A stretch of DNA of 64,000 bases from Hermatobates lingyangjiaoensis (GCA_026182355.1 JAPFBL010001929.1:434501-498500); one strand, 5' to 3'. Positions 20,513 through 31,033 are shown, counted from the first letter of the stretch. Numbers and translations: made by a program. Notes: generated from the letters alone by a model not told the origin.

Positions 20513-21689
20513 TGTTATATATATATTTAATTGTTTTCTCTTTATAAAGAAAACAGATTTTTCCTGAACATTTTCTTTCAGACCATTATACAGTTTCAGT
20601 TATATTGGCATTTAGTAAAGAGGCAGAGTTTTTACTGAATATTATGAACTCGACTAAATATATAAAGCTACAAGATATCAGCAATTATTTATACATAAGT
20701 ATTGCACTGTTTAGAAGGTTTCAAGAAATCATTGACTAAAATTGATATAACTGGAATTTAAGAACAGTTGAAAGGTAGGGGAAAGCTGAAAAGAGGAATA
20801 ACATTTGAAAAATTAATACTTTAATCAAGTACTCTATCCCTTAGAATCACGCTCCCTCTTAAAGGAAATCCTGAAATATTCCATCAAAAATAATGGTCAA
20901 TTTAGTATATTAACAATCATTTTCACATCAGATAGATAGTTATTTCTTGCAGAATATATCGACTTGAACGGAAAAAAATTAGTAATATTCAACTGGGTCA
21001 AGTTGAACTTCTAAAAGATAAAAAACTTCTTTTAAGTTTAAAAAACTTCTGAAAGTTTAAGGTAATTTGGAATATCCAAACTCAAAAGAGAAAAACTGCA
21101 GATTTTTAAGTATATAATTTAATATTCAGTATATTACACCTTGGTTAATTGAAAAGCTTGTTAAAAGGTAATGCAGGTGTTATATGTTTGTAAAGCATCC
21201 TAATAATTAAAAATTCTGATATTTTTTTTTATAATTTATAAATTTATCTATACTGTTTATATCTTATTTTATGTGTGAATATTCATTATGCAGGTAACAC
21301 GAAATGAACACAGTTATGTAAGACTGACATTGCAAGGTTAAGTGGTTTTAAAATTCATTTGGCCAGATCTGTCGTAATATTTTGAATTAAGGCTAAAATA
21401 TGATTTTGTCTTAAAAACTGTGCTTTCAACCCAGTTAGGTTTCAATTTATTATTAACTTAATCTAGCTTGTTTGTGAAGCTATAATTTTTAGAAAAAATT
21501 ATCTCAACTCATTCTTCACATAATGTTCTATCTTTACGCATAGTTTCATTTTGATCCGTCAAAGGTATGTCTTGTATTGCTCTCATAAGCTTTGAGATTG
21601 AATTATAAGTCAAAATTTTTACATTTTATTGAAAAAAAAAATATTTCCCGTTGTTTTAATATTCTGAATATATTTTTCATTTATTGCGT
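20513..21689. other. AT-rich DNA, nothing recognised
   Basis: No coding signal. There is a short local duplication AAAAAACTTCTTTTAAGTTT / AAAAAACTTCTGAAAGTTTA at 21020-21060. Confidence 0.5.
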
Positions 21690-22073
21690 TTGTAACCCCA
21701 AAGGTCATGCCGAAATTTCAAAACTCTAAAATTAGAACTTAGGAGAAAAAATGTTTTCTAAAAACCGGTTTTTGGCAAAAAAAGTGACTTTCCCGTCATG
21801 CATTATTCTTCCCAAACAATAGGGATCTTACCCTAGTGGTAGTGTAAAATATCAACTTGATCCAACAAAGATTCTGGACCGTAGCGTGGTAACAAGCAAT
21901 GCTAACACACTCACCCACCCACCCAAACACACACAGACATCATCGAAAAAACTTCATAAAACGACTTTTGGGACCTCAAAACATATAATTCCGTCAAAAT
22001 TTAGAGATCGAATTTGTTCACGATCACTAAACTTATAGTAAAGTAAAAAGTATAGGGGGTTACCCCCTTTGTT
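21690..22073 (+). repeat. Unclassified transposon-like segment
   Basis: CCCAAAGGTCATGCCGAAAT, GGACCGTAGCGTGGTAACAA, a C/A-rich CACCCACCCACCCAAACACA run, and GGGGGTTACCCCCTTTGTTTGGGGG (22054-22078), whose G and C runs can pair. The style resembles the 3' region of an RTE-like LINE or a DNA element end, but no domain is present, so this is a guess. Confidence 0.35.
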
Positions 22074-22365
22074 TGGGGGTATTTCACTCAGATTCTAAAG
22101 AAATTGTTTAAGACCCATCTAGCATTTTAGAATTGATTATGTTAAAGTTATCTTAATGATATGTTGTCAGGTAAAGAAGACTAACACACATTTTGATAGA
22201 TTTTAAGACACCTTTTAAGGCATATTTGTTTAGTTAGTCTCTTTCACCTAGTTCACCCTCTCCTGCTTTCACACCCCTATCGAATTTATCAAAGGGGTGC
22301 AAAGCCAAGATAATGTTGATCGACAATATGTAAAACATAAAAAGGTGGAAAAATCACTGATATGG
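22074..22365 (+). repeat. ~295-bp dispersed repeat, copy 1
   Basis: About 90 percent identical to 24422-24715 in the same orientation: TTTCACTCAGATTCTAAAGA, GACCCATCTAGCATTTTAGA, TATGTTGTCAGGTAAAGAAG, TTTGTTTAGTTAGTCTCTTT, GGGGTGCAAAGCCAAGATAA. It is non-coding and unclassified, and may be the downstream part of the 21690 segment. Confidence 0.8.
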
Positions 22366-22544
22366 ACAAACTAAAGAGCCCTAAAGAGGTTCTGCGCTTT
22401 CCTCACCCCATTTATCAATGCATTTTTTGTGATGCCTGCGTCTTGTATTGAGTTCTTCATGATAAATTCTTCACAACTGTCTTGATTAGTCCAATAATCA
22501 AAGAATTATTTCAAAAATAACTATAACTTTGTCATTTCAAAAAC

Positions 22545-22878
22545 TTTTGTATTGTTTTCACCTTTTACTGTCGTTCTAGGGGCGAAAATTGTGGTGAATT
22601 TATTATTTAGCACTCATTTTAGTAATGAGCAAGCCACAATATCTGTTGATTTTACCTAGTTGGTGAACCCCAAATTTTACGCAACTCAAATGAATTTAGA
22701 ATAGGGATCTTTATCGAGTACCTGATAACGTACAGGCTTGGAACTGACGGCTTAAGGTCTTATGTGCTCAGATTTATTTGCCTCACGCATAAATAAATGA
22801 AAAGCGAAGTGTGTTTTGAACCATGAATCTACCAGTCCAGATGTGAGCATGTTGCCACTATGCTAAACTGCCACTTTT
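22545..22878 (-). repeat. tRNA-derived SINE, type 2 tail
   Basis: Minus strand: diverged tRNA-like head (22840-22878), body with AACGTACAGGC complement and TCTTTATCGAGTACCTGATA complement, then a tail differing from type 1. The tail reads CCACAATTTTCGCCCCTAGA, matching the tail of the SINE at 55530-55870. This gives two independent copies of an alternative 3' end. Confidence 0.72.
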
Positions 22879-24241
22879 CAAAACCCAAAAAAAAAATTTC
22901 ATTATAAACCAAATTATTCTTATTTTTGTTATAAATATTTGAATTTTGACTCATAAAGCAACTGAAAATAGCATTAAAGTCATTATAATTTGATATATTA
23001 TTTATGTCATAACATTAAATCTTACGTTAGCAGTACATAAATGTTTTAGAAAAATTATTCAATTAACAAGACCGTTTGTGTAAAATAAAATTGATAAAAT
23101 TTTTAATAGTTCAACTGGCTCGCAAACAATCAAAAGAGTTAATAAATAGACTTGATCAATTTTGAAATAATCAAATCTAAAGCAATTTCCCTCCTATACT
23201 GGATACACCAGGTTTTACAAGATGGCCGGAGTTAAACAATTTTCGCGTTGTTGCCAGTTGGATAGGTGGTAACAAGTGCGTTGGTAAACTCATTAATGTA
23301 CTAACTTACCCATAATTAGTAGGTACTAAATTTTAAATAACCCACAGAATGACCTCTTAGATATCACATAACGCATGTTTGTATGTGTGTGTGCATCAGG
23401 TTTGTTTGCTTATGGACCCCCTGAGGGTTATGTATTTTAACATTCATCACCCTCGCTTCACCAACACCACCGATACTTAAACCACATTATTATGTCAATT
23501 TTCAAATAAAATATTTCTTCTTAGGTAAATGAAAAGTGTAACTATTAAACAATTTCATTATATTTACAACGTGATGTCAAAATAAAAAAAATTCTTAAAA
23601 CAATAACAAAATATTCTATATTAACATTTTATAACGTATGCTGATATAAACTGTAAAAGAATCAGTTTCTAAGAAAAATGTAATAGAACATTTTAAATAT
23701 TAGAACAAACTGAAGAGGATATTGGGCCTTACGTTTTAATAATTAAGTTTGACTATTCTAACGGTCAACTTACTACGTTTGGATATATTTTTTGTTATGC
23801 TACAATATCCTGATATACACATCTAAAGTTAACATGGAGCACGAACGAAGTTTATATAACTGAAATTCAGCAGTTTTTACCATATCAATAAAAACTGGAA
23901 GGAAAATAAAAAAAATATGTCTAGATAATCTCTTGTTTATGTTGTACAATCGTCATATTTAATGATATGTGGTTTCTGCTAATACTGATGAAAAGTATAA
24001 AATTTTTATGTTTTCCTTGTACGAAGACTTTTTCTTCGAATTTTCTTGATATATCGCATTAATTCGAATCATAATTTGGCTTCCTTAGCAATCATCTTCG
24101 GTGATTGGCTATAATTCAAGCAATTGTCTTAAATAATGATAGAACCATTTTATTATCAAGGTCACTTAGAAGATCACTAACAATTTCAAGTATTTATCTA
24201 CTCAACATCGGATTGAATTACTTCATCCATTTGACAGTTCA
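22879..24241. other. AT-rich DNA, nothing recognised
   Basis: A less AT-rich stretch at 23205-23470 (GATGGCCGGAGTTAAACAAT, ATGGACCCCCTGAGGGTTAT) has no ORF; it may be an unclassified repeat. The rest is AT-rich. Confidence 0.45.
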
Positions 24242-24421
24242 ATGTGTATAATCCATTATGGAAGGAAGTCTAGCTGGCCTTCCTTCAGGGCTATGAAATG
24301 CTGGCTGCCCACTCATTCATACATAACAGAACTAGAGATGTGCGTAGAAATACATAAGAGGAATGTAAAACTTTACACAAATGAATTTATCAAAAAAATA
24401 AAAAAATATAGGTCCTTGTGT

Positions 24422-24715
24422 GGGATCATTTCACTCAGATCCTAAAGAAATTGTTTATGACCCATCTAGCATTTTAGAATTGATTATGTTAAAGTTATCT
24501 TCATGATATGTTGTCAGGTAAAGAAGACTAACACACCTTTTGATAGATTTTAAGACACCTTTGGAGGCGTATTTGTTTAGTTAGTCTCTTTCATCCAGTT
24601 CACCCCCTCCTGCTTTCTCACCCTTACCAAATTTATTGAAGGGGTGCATAGCCAAGATAATGTTGAAGCAACAATAGGAAAAAAAAACAAATATGGGAAA
24701 TAACTGATATGGACA
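24422..24715 (+). repeat. ~295-bp dispersed repeat, copy 2
   Basis: Same orientation as 22074-22365, 2.35 kb away. The upstream GGGGGTT-type sequence of copy 1 is absent, so the shared block starts at TTTCACTCAGATCCTAAAGA. Confidence 0.8.
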
Positions 24716-24954
24716 GATTTCTGCACATTTTTGCAAAAACAATTCACTTTAAATGACCACTAAGAGCAAGTATAATGAGTAGCAAACTAATTTGCATCAA
24801 ATGAGTGCAAATTACAACAGTAATTATAAACAACTTAAAAAGTACAAAGGGTACAAATCACAACAACAGTACTTTTCACATAATAACTCAGTAGTTTGGC
24901 TGATTCAGTAATATGTTTCTACAAAGAATTGATTCGCACACATAAATTTAAGAC

Positions 24955-25122
24955 CTTTTTTTTGTACTGTTTAAACCAACCCCTAGCGGGTGAAATGTCA
25001 GCCGTTTACCTGTTACGGCTGTTACAGATTGTTTGATCTGTGGTTCTACAGATCTCTACATTGGGAGTCCTAAATTTTGTTTAACTAAAGTGTATTTCGA
25101 GTAGAGACCATTTAACGAGTAC
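24955..25122 (-). repeat. SINE fragment, type 1 tail, head missing
   Basis: Minus strand 3' half only: GAAATACACTTTAGTT, AGGACTCCCAATGTAGAGAT, a GGTAAACGGCTGAC-like tail carrying a small GTTACGGCT duplication, then GGGGTTGGTTTAAACAG and an A-rich end. The tRNA-like head and the first half of the body are absent. Confidence 0.75.
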
Positions 25123-25489
25123 ATATTTTGTGCGAGAAAACTTGGTTTTCTTTTCCTCTCTAATCACCTATTTAACTATTCAAAAGTGTTGCTTATCGAC
25201 CAAACATTCTGTAAAAATATATCAGTTATTATAAAAATTAGTAAAAACTATAAGCATCTGCTTTTAAAAATCAGTTTTGTAACTTAGCAATGTTATATAA
25301 TCCCTCAACTACATTAATGAGTGAGCCTAAATTTAGATCTTTTGGTGTAGTAGTAACTAAATAATATAATTAATCCATAAATAATATGGAAATCAAATAA
25401 ATAATGAACAACCCTCTTTGTGTGCAGTGTATTACAGTGGGTGGGGGGTTGGTAGTAAGTGAAGGCAGTAAGAAAAAAAAAAGCTGTTC

Positions 25490-25725
25490 TAGACAAGACA
25501 AGCTCGTCATTTGGGAGAGTCACTTGAAGTCGGCAGCTCGCTTACACAAGACTCCCCATGCTAATGTAGGACAAGGCCTTGCTTTCCTACTCGGCACACT
25601 TGTTTTTCTTGGATACCTGTTCGTTAATTGCTCCACCACAACTGCTTGGACAGGTCCAAATCGAAAGGCAAATCAGGCAACCATCTGTCTTATGACCTCT
25701 CGCAACTATGATCAAGATAGCATTC
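25490..25725 (+). other. GC-richer block with an open frame, not recognised
   Basis: 25404-25730 is open for 108 codons, with a hydrophobic LAFLLGTLVFLGYLFV segment, but it starts in AT-rich DNA and shows no family resemblance or splice context. The block 25500-25700 stands out in composition. It is more likely an old repeat than a gene. Confidence 0.3.
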
Positions 25726-25985
25726 TCTAGTGGACTTTGTATCCAGTCATAAAATCTCAATACTATTAAGAGTCCTTACATAAGTAATGTATAGAGAGAA
25801 AAACGATCAACAATAGATATCAAAAGTTAAACATTAGACATAAAAAAGAAAATCAGCCTTTCAATTGTCTTCAACCGTCTTCGGGGAGTATATGGTAATG
25901 ACCGTTACATCAGACTATGAACATTTAATTTTTTTAACAAAAAAAGGGAATCGATTTACATATTTGATTGTATATGTTTTATTTC

Positions 25986-25996
25986 TATATATATAT

Positions 25997-26048
<52 letters not shown>

Positions 26049-26051
26049 TGT

Positions 26052-26101
<50 letters not shown>
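25986..26101. repeat. Compound (TA)n-(TG)n microsatellite
   Basis: (TA)n to about 26010, then about 90 bp of (TG)n with two TATG interruptions. It ends at ATCTGTTTATGTGTCTGAG. Confidence 0.95.
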
Positions 26102-26129
26102 TCTGTTTATGTGTCTGAGTATTTAAAAA

Positions 26130-26285
26130 AACAGTCCAGCGGAATTTTAAATAAAAAAGTTAAAATGAAAGTAACACACAGGTTGACTAATAACTCACTT
26201 CTATATTTCGAAGATAGTCGAAATATAGAAGTGAGTTATTCCTATGTTTATCTGTGTGTTACCTTTATTTTAACTATTTTATGTA
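26130..26285. repeat. FB-B fold-back element, head-to-head pair lacking its core loop
   Basis: Left terminus AAACAGTCCAGCGGAATTTT, then GTAACACACAGG, AATAACTCACTTCTATATTT. The right arm is the mirror image GAAATATAGAAGTGAGTTAT, CTGTGTGTTACC. The two arms meet at CGAAGATAGTCG, so the CTGATGA boxes and the loop have been deleted. Confidence 0.78.
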
Positions 26286-26403
26286 TATTTAAATATAGAC
26301 AAAGAATAATAGGTGAATTAAAAAGATACCTTTACAGTCTCTAATTTTCGATTTGTTTATTCCATTTTAGATAGTTTGTTTCTTCGTCAAAGTATATATA
26401 AAT

Positions 26404-26585
26404 ATCAACTTTTAAACCGCAGTAAGATGATCGGAAAAATAACAAAGATCTTTCGATTAAAATAGTCTTCATGAAAGTCCAACTAATGCTCAGGACTCTG
26501 ACAAATACTACTTGTTTTGGTTAAATGGTCTTAGTCATTTTTCTAATTTTTTTACTGTGATTTAGACATTCTTTTTATTTCAATA
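26404..26585. repeat. Diverged FB-A-like fold-back
   Basis: Arms pair AAACCGCAGTAAGATGATCG-type sequence with ACTGTGATTTAGACATTC, and AAAGATCTTTCGATTAAAAT with ATGGTCTTAGTCATTTTTC. The centre holds GAAAGTCCAACTAATGCTCA and ACTCTGACAAATACTACTTG. It is an older copy than the others. Confidence 0.6.
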
Positions 26586-26619
26586 ATTTATATATATATA
26601 TATATATATACTTCGAATA

Positions 26620-26880
26620 AAATGAAAGGTCCGTGTGGACAATAAACCCTTTAACACAGAGAAAAGAACACAGAAAGACACTACAGAACTCACTTCGATA
26701 TTTCGACATCCGTCGTCATCGAGAAGAAGTGCGAAGTACTCGCGTTGAGAAGCAAACTGCTACAGTACAGTTTGCTTCTCAACGCGAGTACTTCGCACTT
26801 CTTCCCGATGACGACGGATGTCGAAATATCGAAGTGAGTTCTGTAGTGTCTTTCTGTGTTTCTTTTTTTCTGTGTTAATT
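26620..26880. repeat. FB-C near-perfect palindrome (~107-bp arms, 8-bp loop)
   Basis: Left arm 26653-26759, loop 26760-26767, right arm 26768-26875, with only a few mismatches. Outer terminus GAAAGGTCCGTGTGGACAAT carries the GTCC-GTGT-GGAC hairpin at 26627-26639. Core on the right arm: CCGATGACGACGGATGTCGAAATATCGAAGTGAG, i.e. GATGA-C-GAC-GGAT-GTC-GAAA; the first bases of CTGATGA are altered in both arms. The inner arm (AAGTGCGAAGTACTCGCG) is GC-rich. This is the tightest hairpin of the 26-31 kb cluster. Confidence 0.9.
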
Positions 26881-26882
26881 TA

Positions 26883-26883
<1 letters not shown>

Positions 26884-26926
<43 letters not shown>
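26884..26926. repeat. (TA)n microsatellite
   Basis: Pure TA between the FB-C and FB-D fold-backs. Confidence 0.95.
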
Positions 26927-26929
<3 letters not shown>

Positions 26930-27140
26930 TTAATAAAATGAAACACGATCCAAATTGGACACAATACGAGTTCAAAATTCAAGAAGAGTAACACACAGAG
27001 TAAGGAAACACACTTACAGACTCAAATTGTCGGGTAATCCGTCTTAAGGAGAAAAGAGAAGGGAGACGGATTACCAGAAAATTTGAGTCTGTATGTTTTC
27101 TTACTCTGCTTGTTACTCTTCGTTAATTTTGAACTCGTAT
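26930..27140. repeat. FB-D fold-back element, head-to-head pair
   Basis: Left terminus GAAACACGATCCAAATTGGACA (TCC-AAAT-TGGA hairpin), AGAGTAACACACAGAG, CACACTTACAGACTCAAATT, then the complement of the core (CCGTCTTAAGGAGAAAAG). Right arm GGAGACGGATTACCAGAAAA, TTTGAGTCTGTATGTTTTCT. The right copy has lost its CTGAAGA box. Confidence 0.8.
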
Positions 27141-27157
27141 ATATATATACATACCAA

Positions 27158-27352
27158 AATAAACGTAAAATGGTCCGGCAGGACAGATAAACTTAAAATA
27201 AACAGTGACACATAGATTGAAGACTGAGTTGACTGTCGGCCCTCCTTGAGTTCACTTCTTCTCCTGAGGACGACCGCCATTACGGTCGAAATATTGAAAA
27301 GTGAGTGTTTTGTTATGTTTCAGTATATGTGTCACTGTTTATTTTAAGTGTT
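27158..27352. repeat. FB-F fold-back element with the best-formed hammerhead-like core
   Basis: Left terminus ATGGTCCGGCAGGACAGATA (GTCC-GGCA-GGAC hairpin, 27173-27184), then AAAATAAACAGTGACACATA. Core CTGAGGA (27264-27270), C, GACCG-CCATTA-CGGTC (27272-27287), GAAA (27288-27291). Right terminus GTGTCACTGTTTATTTTAAG mirrors the left. The left core is replaced by ACTGAGTTGACTGTCGGCCC. The five-pair helix II is perfect; the extra C before it is non-canonical. Confidence 0.78.
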
Positions 27353-27365
27353 ATATATATATAAA

Positions 27366-27575
27366 ACAAGATTTCACAATAAACACGTGAAATAACAATC
27401 AATGATCAAACCCACAAATAATTGGGTTTTTGACTCTGACGAAGACAGCTTGTTTAAAAATAAACACGTGAAATAAAAATCAACGTCCAAACCACAGTAA
27501 GAAATCAGAAAAATGACGAAAATCTTACAGCCAAAACAAGGAGTCTTGGTAAAGTACAACTGATACTGATTCGCG
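27366..27575. repeat. Two rearranged FB-A fragments
   Basis: A copy with the CACGTG terminus (27368-27413) joined to TTGGGTTTTTGACTCTGACG. A second CACGTG terminus follows directly at 27463, then a diverged arm to about 27555 (AGAAATCAGAAAAATGACGA, AAACAAGGAGTCTTGGTAAA). It looks like two insertions or a recombination product. Confidence 0.6.
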
Positions 27576-28199
27576 TATTCTGAGTTATACAATAACGAGG
27601 ACAACATTCTGGTTTCATAAGTGAATTAATAATTTAATTATATCTGTCACTAACCTTGAAGTAGTGACAAAAAAAAAATTCAAAGTATTAGGGCCTACAT
27701 GATATATCGTTATATCTTTTAGTAAATATATTATAAAAAAAATCATTCATATAAAAAAGTAAAGTAATATTACATATACTAATTGCTATATACCACAACC
27801 CACAAGTATGGTTTCATTTTGTGATTCTATTTTTGATTTTTGCCCACTCCGGAGCACTCTTCTTCTAATGTAACTATATTAGTCATAGTTCTTTTCAAAA
27901 GATTATCTAATGTTTCAAATTAATTTTAATCATGTTATTTACTTTTCCTTAGTTTACATAAGTACCTCTTCAAGCGGCCTAATGTTTTCTCTCTAACAAT
28001 AGAGGATGAGAAAGCAAACAGATAGGTGCTTAAATTTTATCTGTAGATGATTTATGAAGAAAATCTCCGTAAACAATTACCTACAATCAATGGTGAAGGA
28101 TAAAGAAGATACGATGATTACAGCAAACAAGAATGGTTCTCAAATTCACTTGTCTTTCATTAACTTAAAACTCTACGGCAGCTACAACAATATATATAT
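27576..28199. other. AT-rich DNA, nothing recognised
   Basis: No coding signal or repeat recognised. Confidence 0.5.
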
Positions 28200-28216
28200 A
28201 AATATATATTTATATA

Positions 28217-28505
28217 TAAATCAGTTCAAAAACGAAGGAAAGCAACACACAGAGAAAGAGACACACTTATAAACTCAAATTTTCGGATGATCCGTCTTCA
28301 GGAGATAAGAGAATGGGCGACCAAGCACCCCGAAAACACAACTGCAGGAAACCGTCCCGGCAACCAACCAGTCGGTTCTCTTTTCTCCTGAAGACGGATG
28401 ATCGAAAAATTTGAGTTTGTAAGCGTGTCTCTTTCTCTGTGTGTTGCATTCCTTCGTTTTTGAACTGATTTGCGTCAAGTTTGGATAGTTTTTTCGAATT
28501 TTAAG
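28217..28505. repeat. FB-D fold-back element, nearly complete pair with GC-rich loop
   Basis: Left arm CAGTTCAAAAACGAAGGAAA, CAACACACAGAGAAAGAGAC, CTCAAATTTTCGGATGATCC, GTCTTCAGGAG. Right arm CTCCTGAAGACGGATGATCG, AAAAATTTGAGTTTGTAAGC, then the TTTGGATAG terminus. The loop (28312-28378) includes GGGCGACCAAGCACCCCGAA. The loop of the related copy at 58620-58660 is in the opposite orientation relative to the long terminus. Confidence 0.85.
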
Positions 28506-28569
28506 TGATATATATATAACAAAATTATATATAATATTTTTTTTCGAAACTAAAAAAAAACAGTCAATG

Positions 28570-28616
28570 TTGAAACCACAATAAGAATGGGAAAAAAGGC
28601 TACGATCTTAAGATAT
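28570..28616 (-). repeat. FB-A short fragment
   Basis: GAAACCACAATAAGAATGGG and AAAGGCTACGATCTTA match the FB-A linker only. Confidence 0.65.
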
Positions 28617-28618
28617 AT

Positions 28619-28803
28619 ATATAAAAATTTTACATAAACACGTGAAATAACAATCAATGATCAAACGACAATATGAAATGGGAAAACAAGACTAAGAACT
28701 TTCAACCGTAACAAGCGGTCTTCGTCTTCGTCTGACGAAGACCGATTGTTACGGTTGAAAGATCTTAGTCTTGTTTTCCAATTTCTTATTGGGGTTTGAT
28801 CAT

Positions 28804-28806
<3 letters not shown>
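28619..28806. repeat. FB-A fold-back element, complete head-to-head pair
   Basis: Left CACGTG terminus (ACATAAACACGTGAAATAAC), linker, GCGGTCTTCGTC. Right CTGACGAAGACCGATTGTTA, CGGTTGAAAGATCTTAG, TTTGATCATTGA then (TA)n. The two cores are almost in contact, with TTCGTCTTCGTCTGACGAA at the centre, so there is hardly any loop. Confidence 0.85.

Positions 28807-28856
<50 letters not shown>
28807..28856. repeat. (TA)n microsatellite
   Basis: Pure TA of about 50 bp adjoining the FB-A element. Confidence 0.95.
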
Positions 28857-28857
<1 letters not shown>

Positions 28858-29404
28858 TCCTAATAACAAATTGAAATAGTGTGTAACAAAAAATTATAAA
28901 GCTCACGAAGAAAATGACAAGAATCAGTTTATATTGACCTGAATTAATATTTTGACAGTCGTAGTTATCGGGAGAAAATGTTAATGACTAAGAGTAAGAT
29001 GCTGCACTCACAACCGATTAGGTACTGCCTGACGAAATTGCACGGAAGTACAAAAGGAAAAGAAGTAATAGTGTATTTTACCATTTTCTAAAGATTTTAT
29101 ATTCATACTTTTTTGTATTATTTGTACTCTATTTTTAATAAATTTATTTAATTTATCTTCTATTCCTTCTAAGCCTTTTTCTCCCTATTGCTCATAATGG
29201 AAAAAAGGTCGTTTAGAACTTGCTAAGTGTAGAGATATGTCTTGGTTTGTTTCTCAAGAAACAACAAAAATATTTTTGAGTACAGCTCAAAAATTAACAT
29301 ACTTATTGGAAGAGCAGAAGTTACTATATGCAATAATATAGATTTTATTGATGTGAAAAGAAGTAAAAAGGATAAGGGTCGACGATAGGGTAAGTTAAAC
29401 AAAG
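28857..29404. other. AT-rich DNA, nothing recognised
   Basis: No coding signal or repeat recognised. Confidence 0.5.
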
Positions 29405-29812
29405 TGGGATGAGGTTAGCTCAGTGGTTAACGTATTCCCCTGTGGGCTGGTGGTCCATGGTTCAATACCCACTCTGGCACTCATTTTATTCACGCGGGAG
29501 GTGAATAAATCTGAGTATGTCGCCCCTCAGAGAAGACATTAAGCCGTCGGTCCCGAGCCTCATTATTCTTTAAATATATTATATGGTAATCGTAAATGAT
29601 AGTTCTTTTTTTACTTGATATCTGTAAACATATTGAACCATTAATACTCATTTTCCTGCCAGATACTTAAGAATACCTACTCGAAATGCACTTGAGTTAG
29701 GCAGAATTAGGACTCCCAATATAGAATCTGTAGAATCACCTATTATACAAAACACTGGTAAATGGCTGACGTTATCACCCACTAGGGGATCTGTGTAAAC
29801 AGTAAAAAAAAT
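29405..29812 (+). repeat. tRNA-derived SINE, type 1 tail, interrupted by ~100 bp
   Basis: Head with A-box GGTTAGCTCAGTGGTTAACG and B-box GGTCCATGGTTCAATACCCA, body GTGAATAAATCTGAGTATGT to GGTCCCGAGCCT (29560). An unrelated AT-rich 100 bp (29561-29660) follows. The body then resumes at AGATACTTAAGAATACCTAC and runs through AATGGCTGACGTTATCACCC and GGGGATCTGTGTAAACAG to an A-rich end at 29812. Confidence 0.85.
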
Positions 29813-30306
29813 AAATACATAAAAAGTTAAACAACCCCCACTTGCAAATTGAACCATACCATAGCAGTGATGTAAGAAAAATAACTGAAAAGATTGACCT
29901 AAGGTTTGGAGAGATGGACAACGCTTCCCTGAAGATAGAAGAAGTACACCAGGAAAAAGAAAGTATAGAGGAATAACCCTTCAAAATAACATCAGCCGGA
30001 ACCATTCAACCATTAATGCACTTAAAAGAATAGTGACGATTTGATTTTCATTGAGTAATCTGAAGTCTACAATTTATCAATATTGCTAGAAATATCATTA
30101 AGGCATATAAACATAAATATACAGATAGCCTTCATCACATGGAAGGGTTGGCAACTTTTAAAATCAAGGTGCTGCTGAGTGTTTGCCAGTTTAACATGAA
30201 GTAGGTAGAAGAATGTCCATTACCAAAGGTGACATTGACATCGTTTTGTTGAAATATCGTATTCACTTCGCAGATTGCCTTCTGTGTGCATTATCTATTA
30301 TTTTAT
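29813..30306. other. Unassigned DNA
   Basis: 29890-30020 is slightly less AT-rich and open on the minus strand for 76 codons, but has no recognisable domain or splice context. Nothing else was seen. Confidence 0.4.
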
Positions 30307-30332
30307 TTTTAAATATATATATATATATATAT

Positions 30333-30488
30333 AACAAGTTTTCACATAAACACGGGAAATAACAATCAATGATCAAACAAAAATATAAAATGGGGGAAAA
30401 AAAACTATCTTTCAACCGTAACAAGTTGGGTTTTTGACTCTGACGAAGACATATTCTTTATCCCACTTCATATTGTAGTTTGATAATT
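30333..30488. repeat. FB-A fold-back element, truncated pair
   Basis: Left CACGGG-type terminus (ACATAAACACGGGAAATAAC, losing the CACGTG), ATGATCAAAC and CTTTCAACCGTAACAAG. The right arm begins TTGGGTTTTTGACTCTGACG and ends CATATTGTAGTTTGATAAT. The left core is missing. Confidence 0.72.
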
Positions 30489-30499
30489 TACATATATAT

Positions 30500-30585
30500 A
30501 TGATCAAACCACAATATGAAATGGGAATCAAACAAAGGTCTTTCAACAGTAACAAGCGGTCTTTGTCAGAGTCAAAAACTCAATC
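30500..30585 (-). repeat. FB-A single arm
   Basis: ATGATCAAACCACAATATGA to GGTCTTTGTCAGAGTCAAAA, preceded and followed by TA-rich DNA. Confidence 0.75.
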
Positions 30586-30611
30586 AGTTTTTGATTTATA
30601 TATATAAATAT

Positions 30612-30745
30612 ATTATATTTAAAAACAAATTAAAAGGAAGATAGCACACAGATAGACACAGAAATAACTCACTTCTATATTTCACCATCGTCGTTATCAG
30701 GAGGCGAAGAGTCCCGCAGAAGGCAGAGCGACGACTCTGCCTATA
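30612..30745 (-). repeat. FB-B single arm
   Basis: AAATTAAAAGGAAGATAGCA, CACACAGATAGACACAGAAA, AACTCACTTCTATATTTCAC, then the complement of CTGATAACGACGATGG, and GCGAAGAGTCCCGCAGAAGG. In the core, CTGATGA has become CTGATAA. Confidence 0.75.
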
Positions 30746-30759
30746 TATGTAACATAATA

Positions 30760-30876
30760 TCATAATAAACACGTAAAATAACAATCAATGTTCAAACTAC
30801 AAGAAAAAATTAGAAAGAAAGACTAAGATATTCCAACCGTAACTAGCTGTCTTTGTCAGAGTCAATCCCAACTGAT
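30760..30876 (-). repeat. FB-A single arm, diverged
   Basis: ATAATAAACACGTAAAATAA, CAATCAATGTTCAAACTACA, AGACTAAGATATTCCAACCG, GCTGTCTTTGTCAGAGTCAA. The CACGTG is mutated to CACGTA. Confidence 0.72.
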
Positions 30877-30884
30877 TTATATAT

Positions 30885-31030
30885 ATCAATATTCACAAAT
30901 AGTTCTTGACTTCTTCATTTAACACAGTATTATGTCAGTTTTCTTGATGACATAAAAATACATCGAAACTTTGGCGCAAGAATGAGAAGTTTATTTCCAA
31001 GACCTAGCTCTCAAGAAAACTTACATAATA

Positions 31031-31033
<3 letters not shown>
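30885..31033. repeat. FB-I fold-back element
   Basis: Arms CACAGTATTATGTCAGTTTTCTTGA and TCAAGAAAACTTACATAATACTG enclose a loop with CTTGATGACATAAAAATACA, TCGAAACTTTGGCGC, i.e. TTGATGA-hairpin-GAAA. ACCTAGCTCTCAAG and an outer ATTCACAAATAGTTCTTGAC also occur in the related copy at 46118-46212. Confidence 0.65.

Noticed and set aside
25865..26101. ORF with poly Cys-Val
   Set aside because: Translation of the (TG)n microsatellite.
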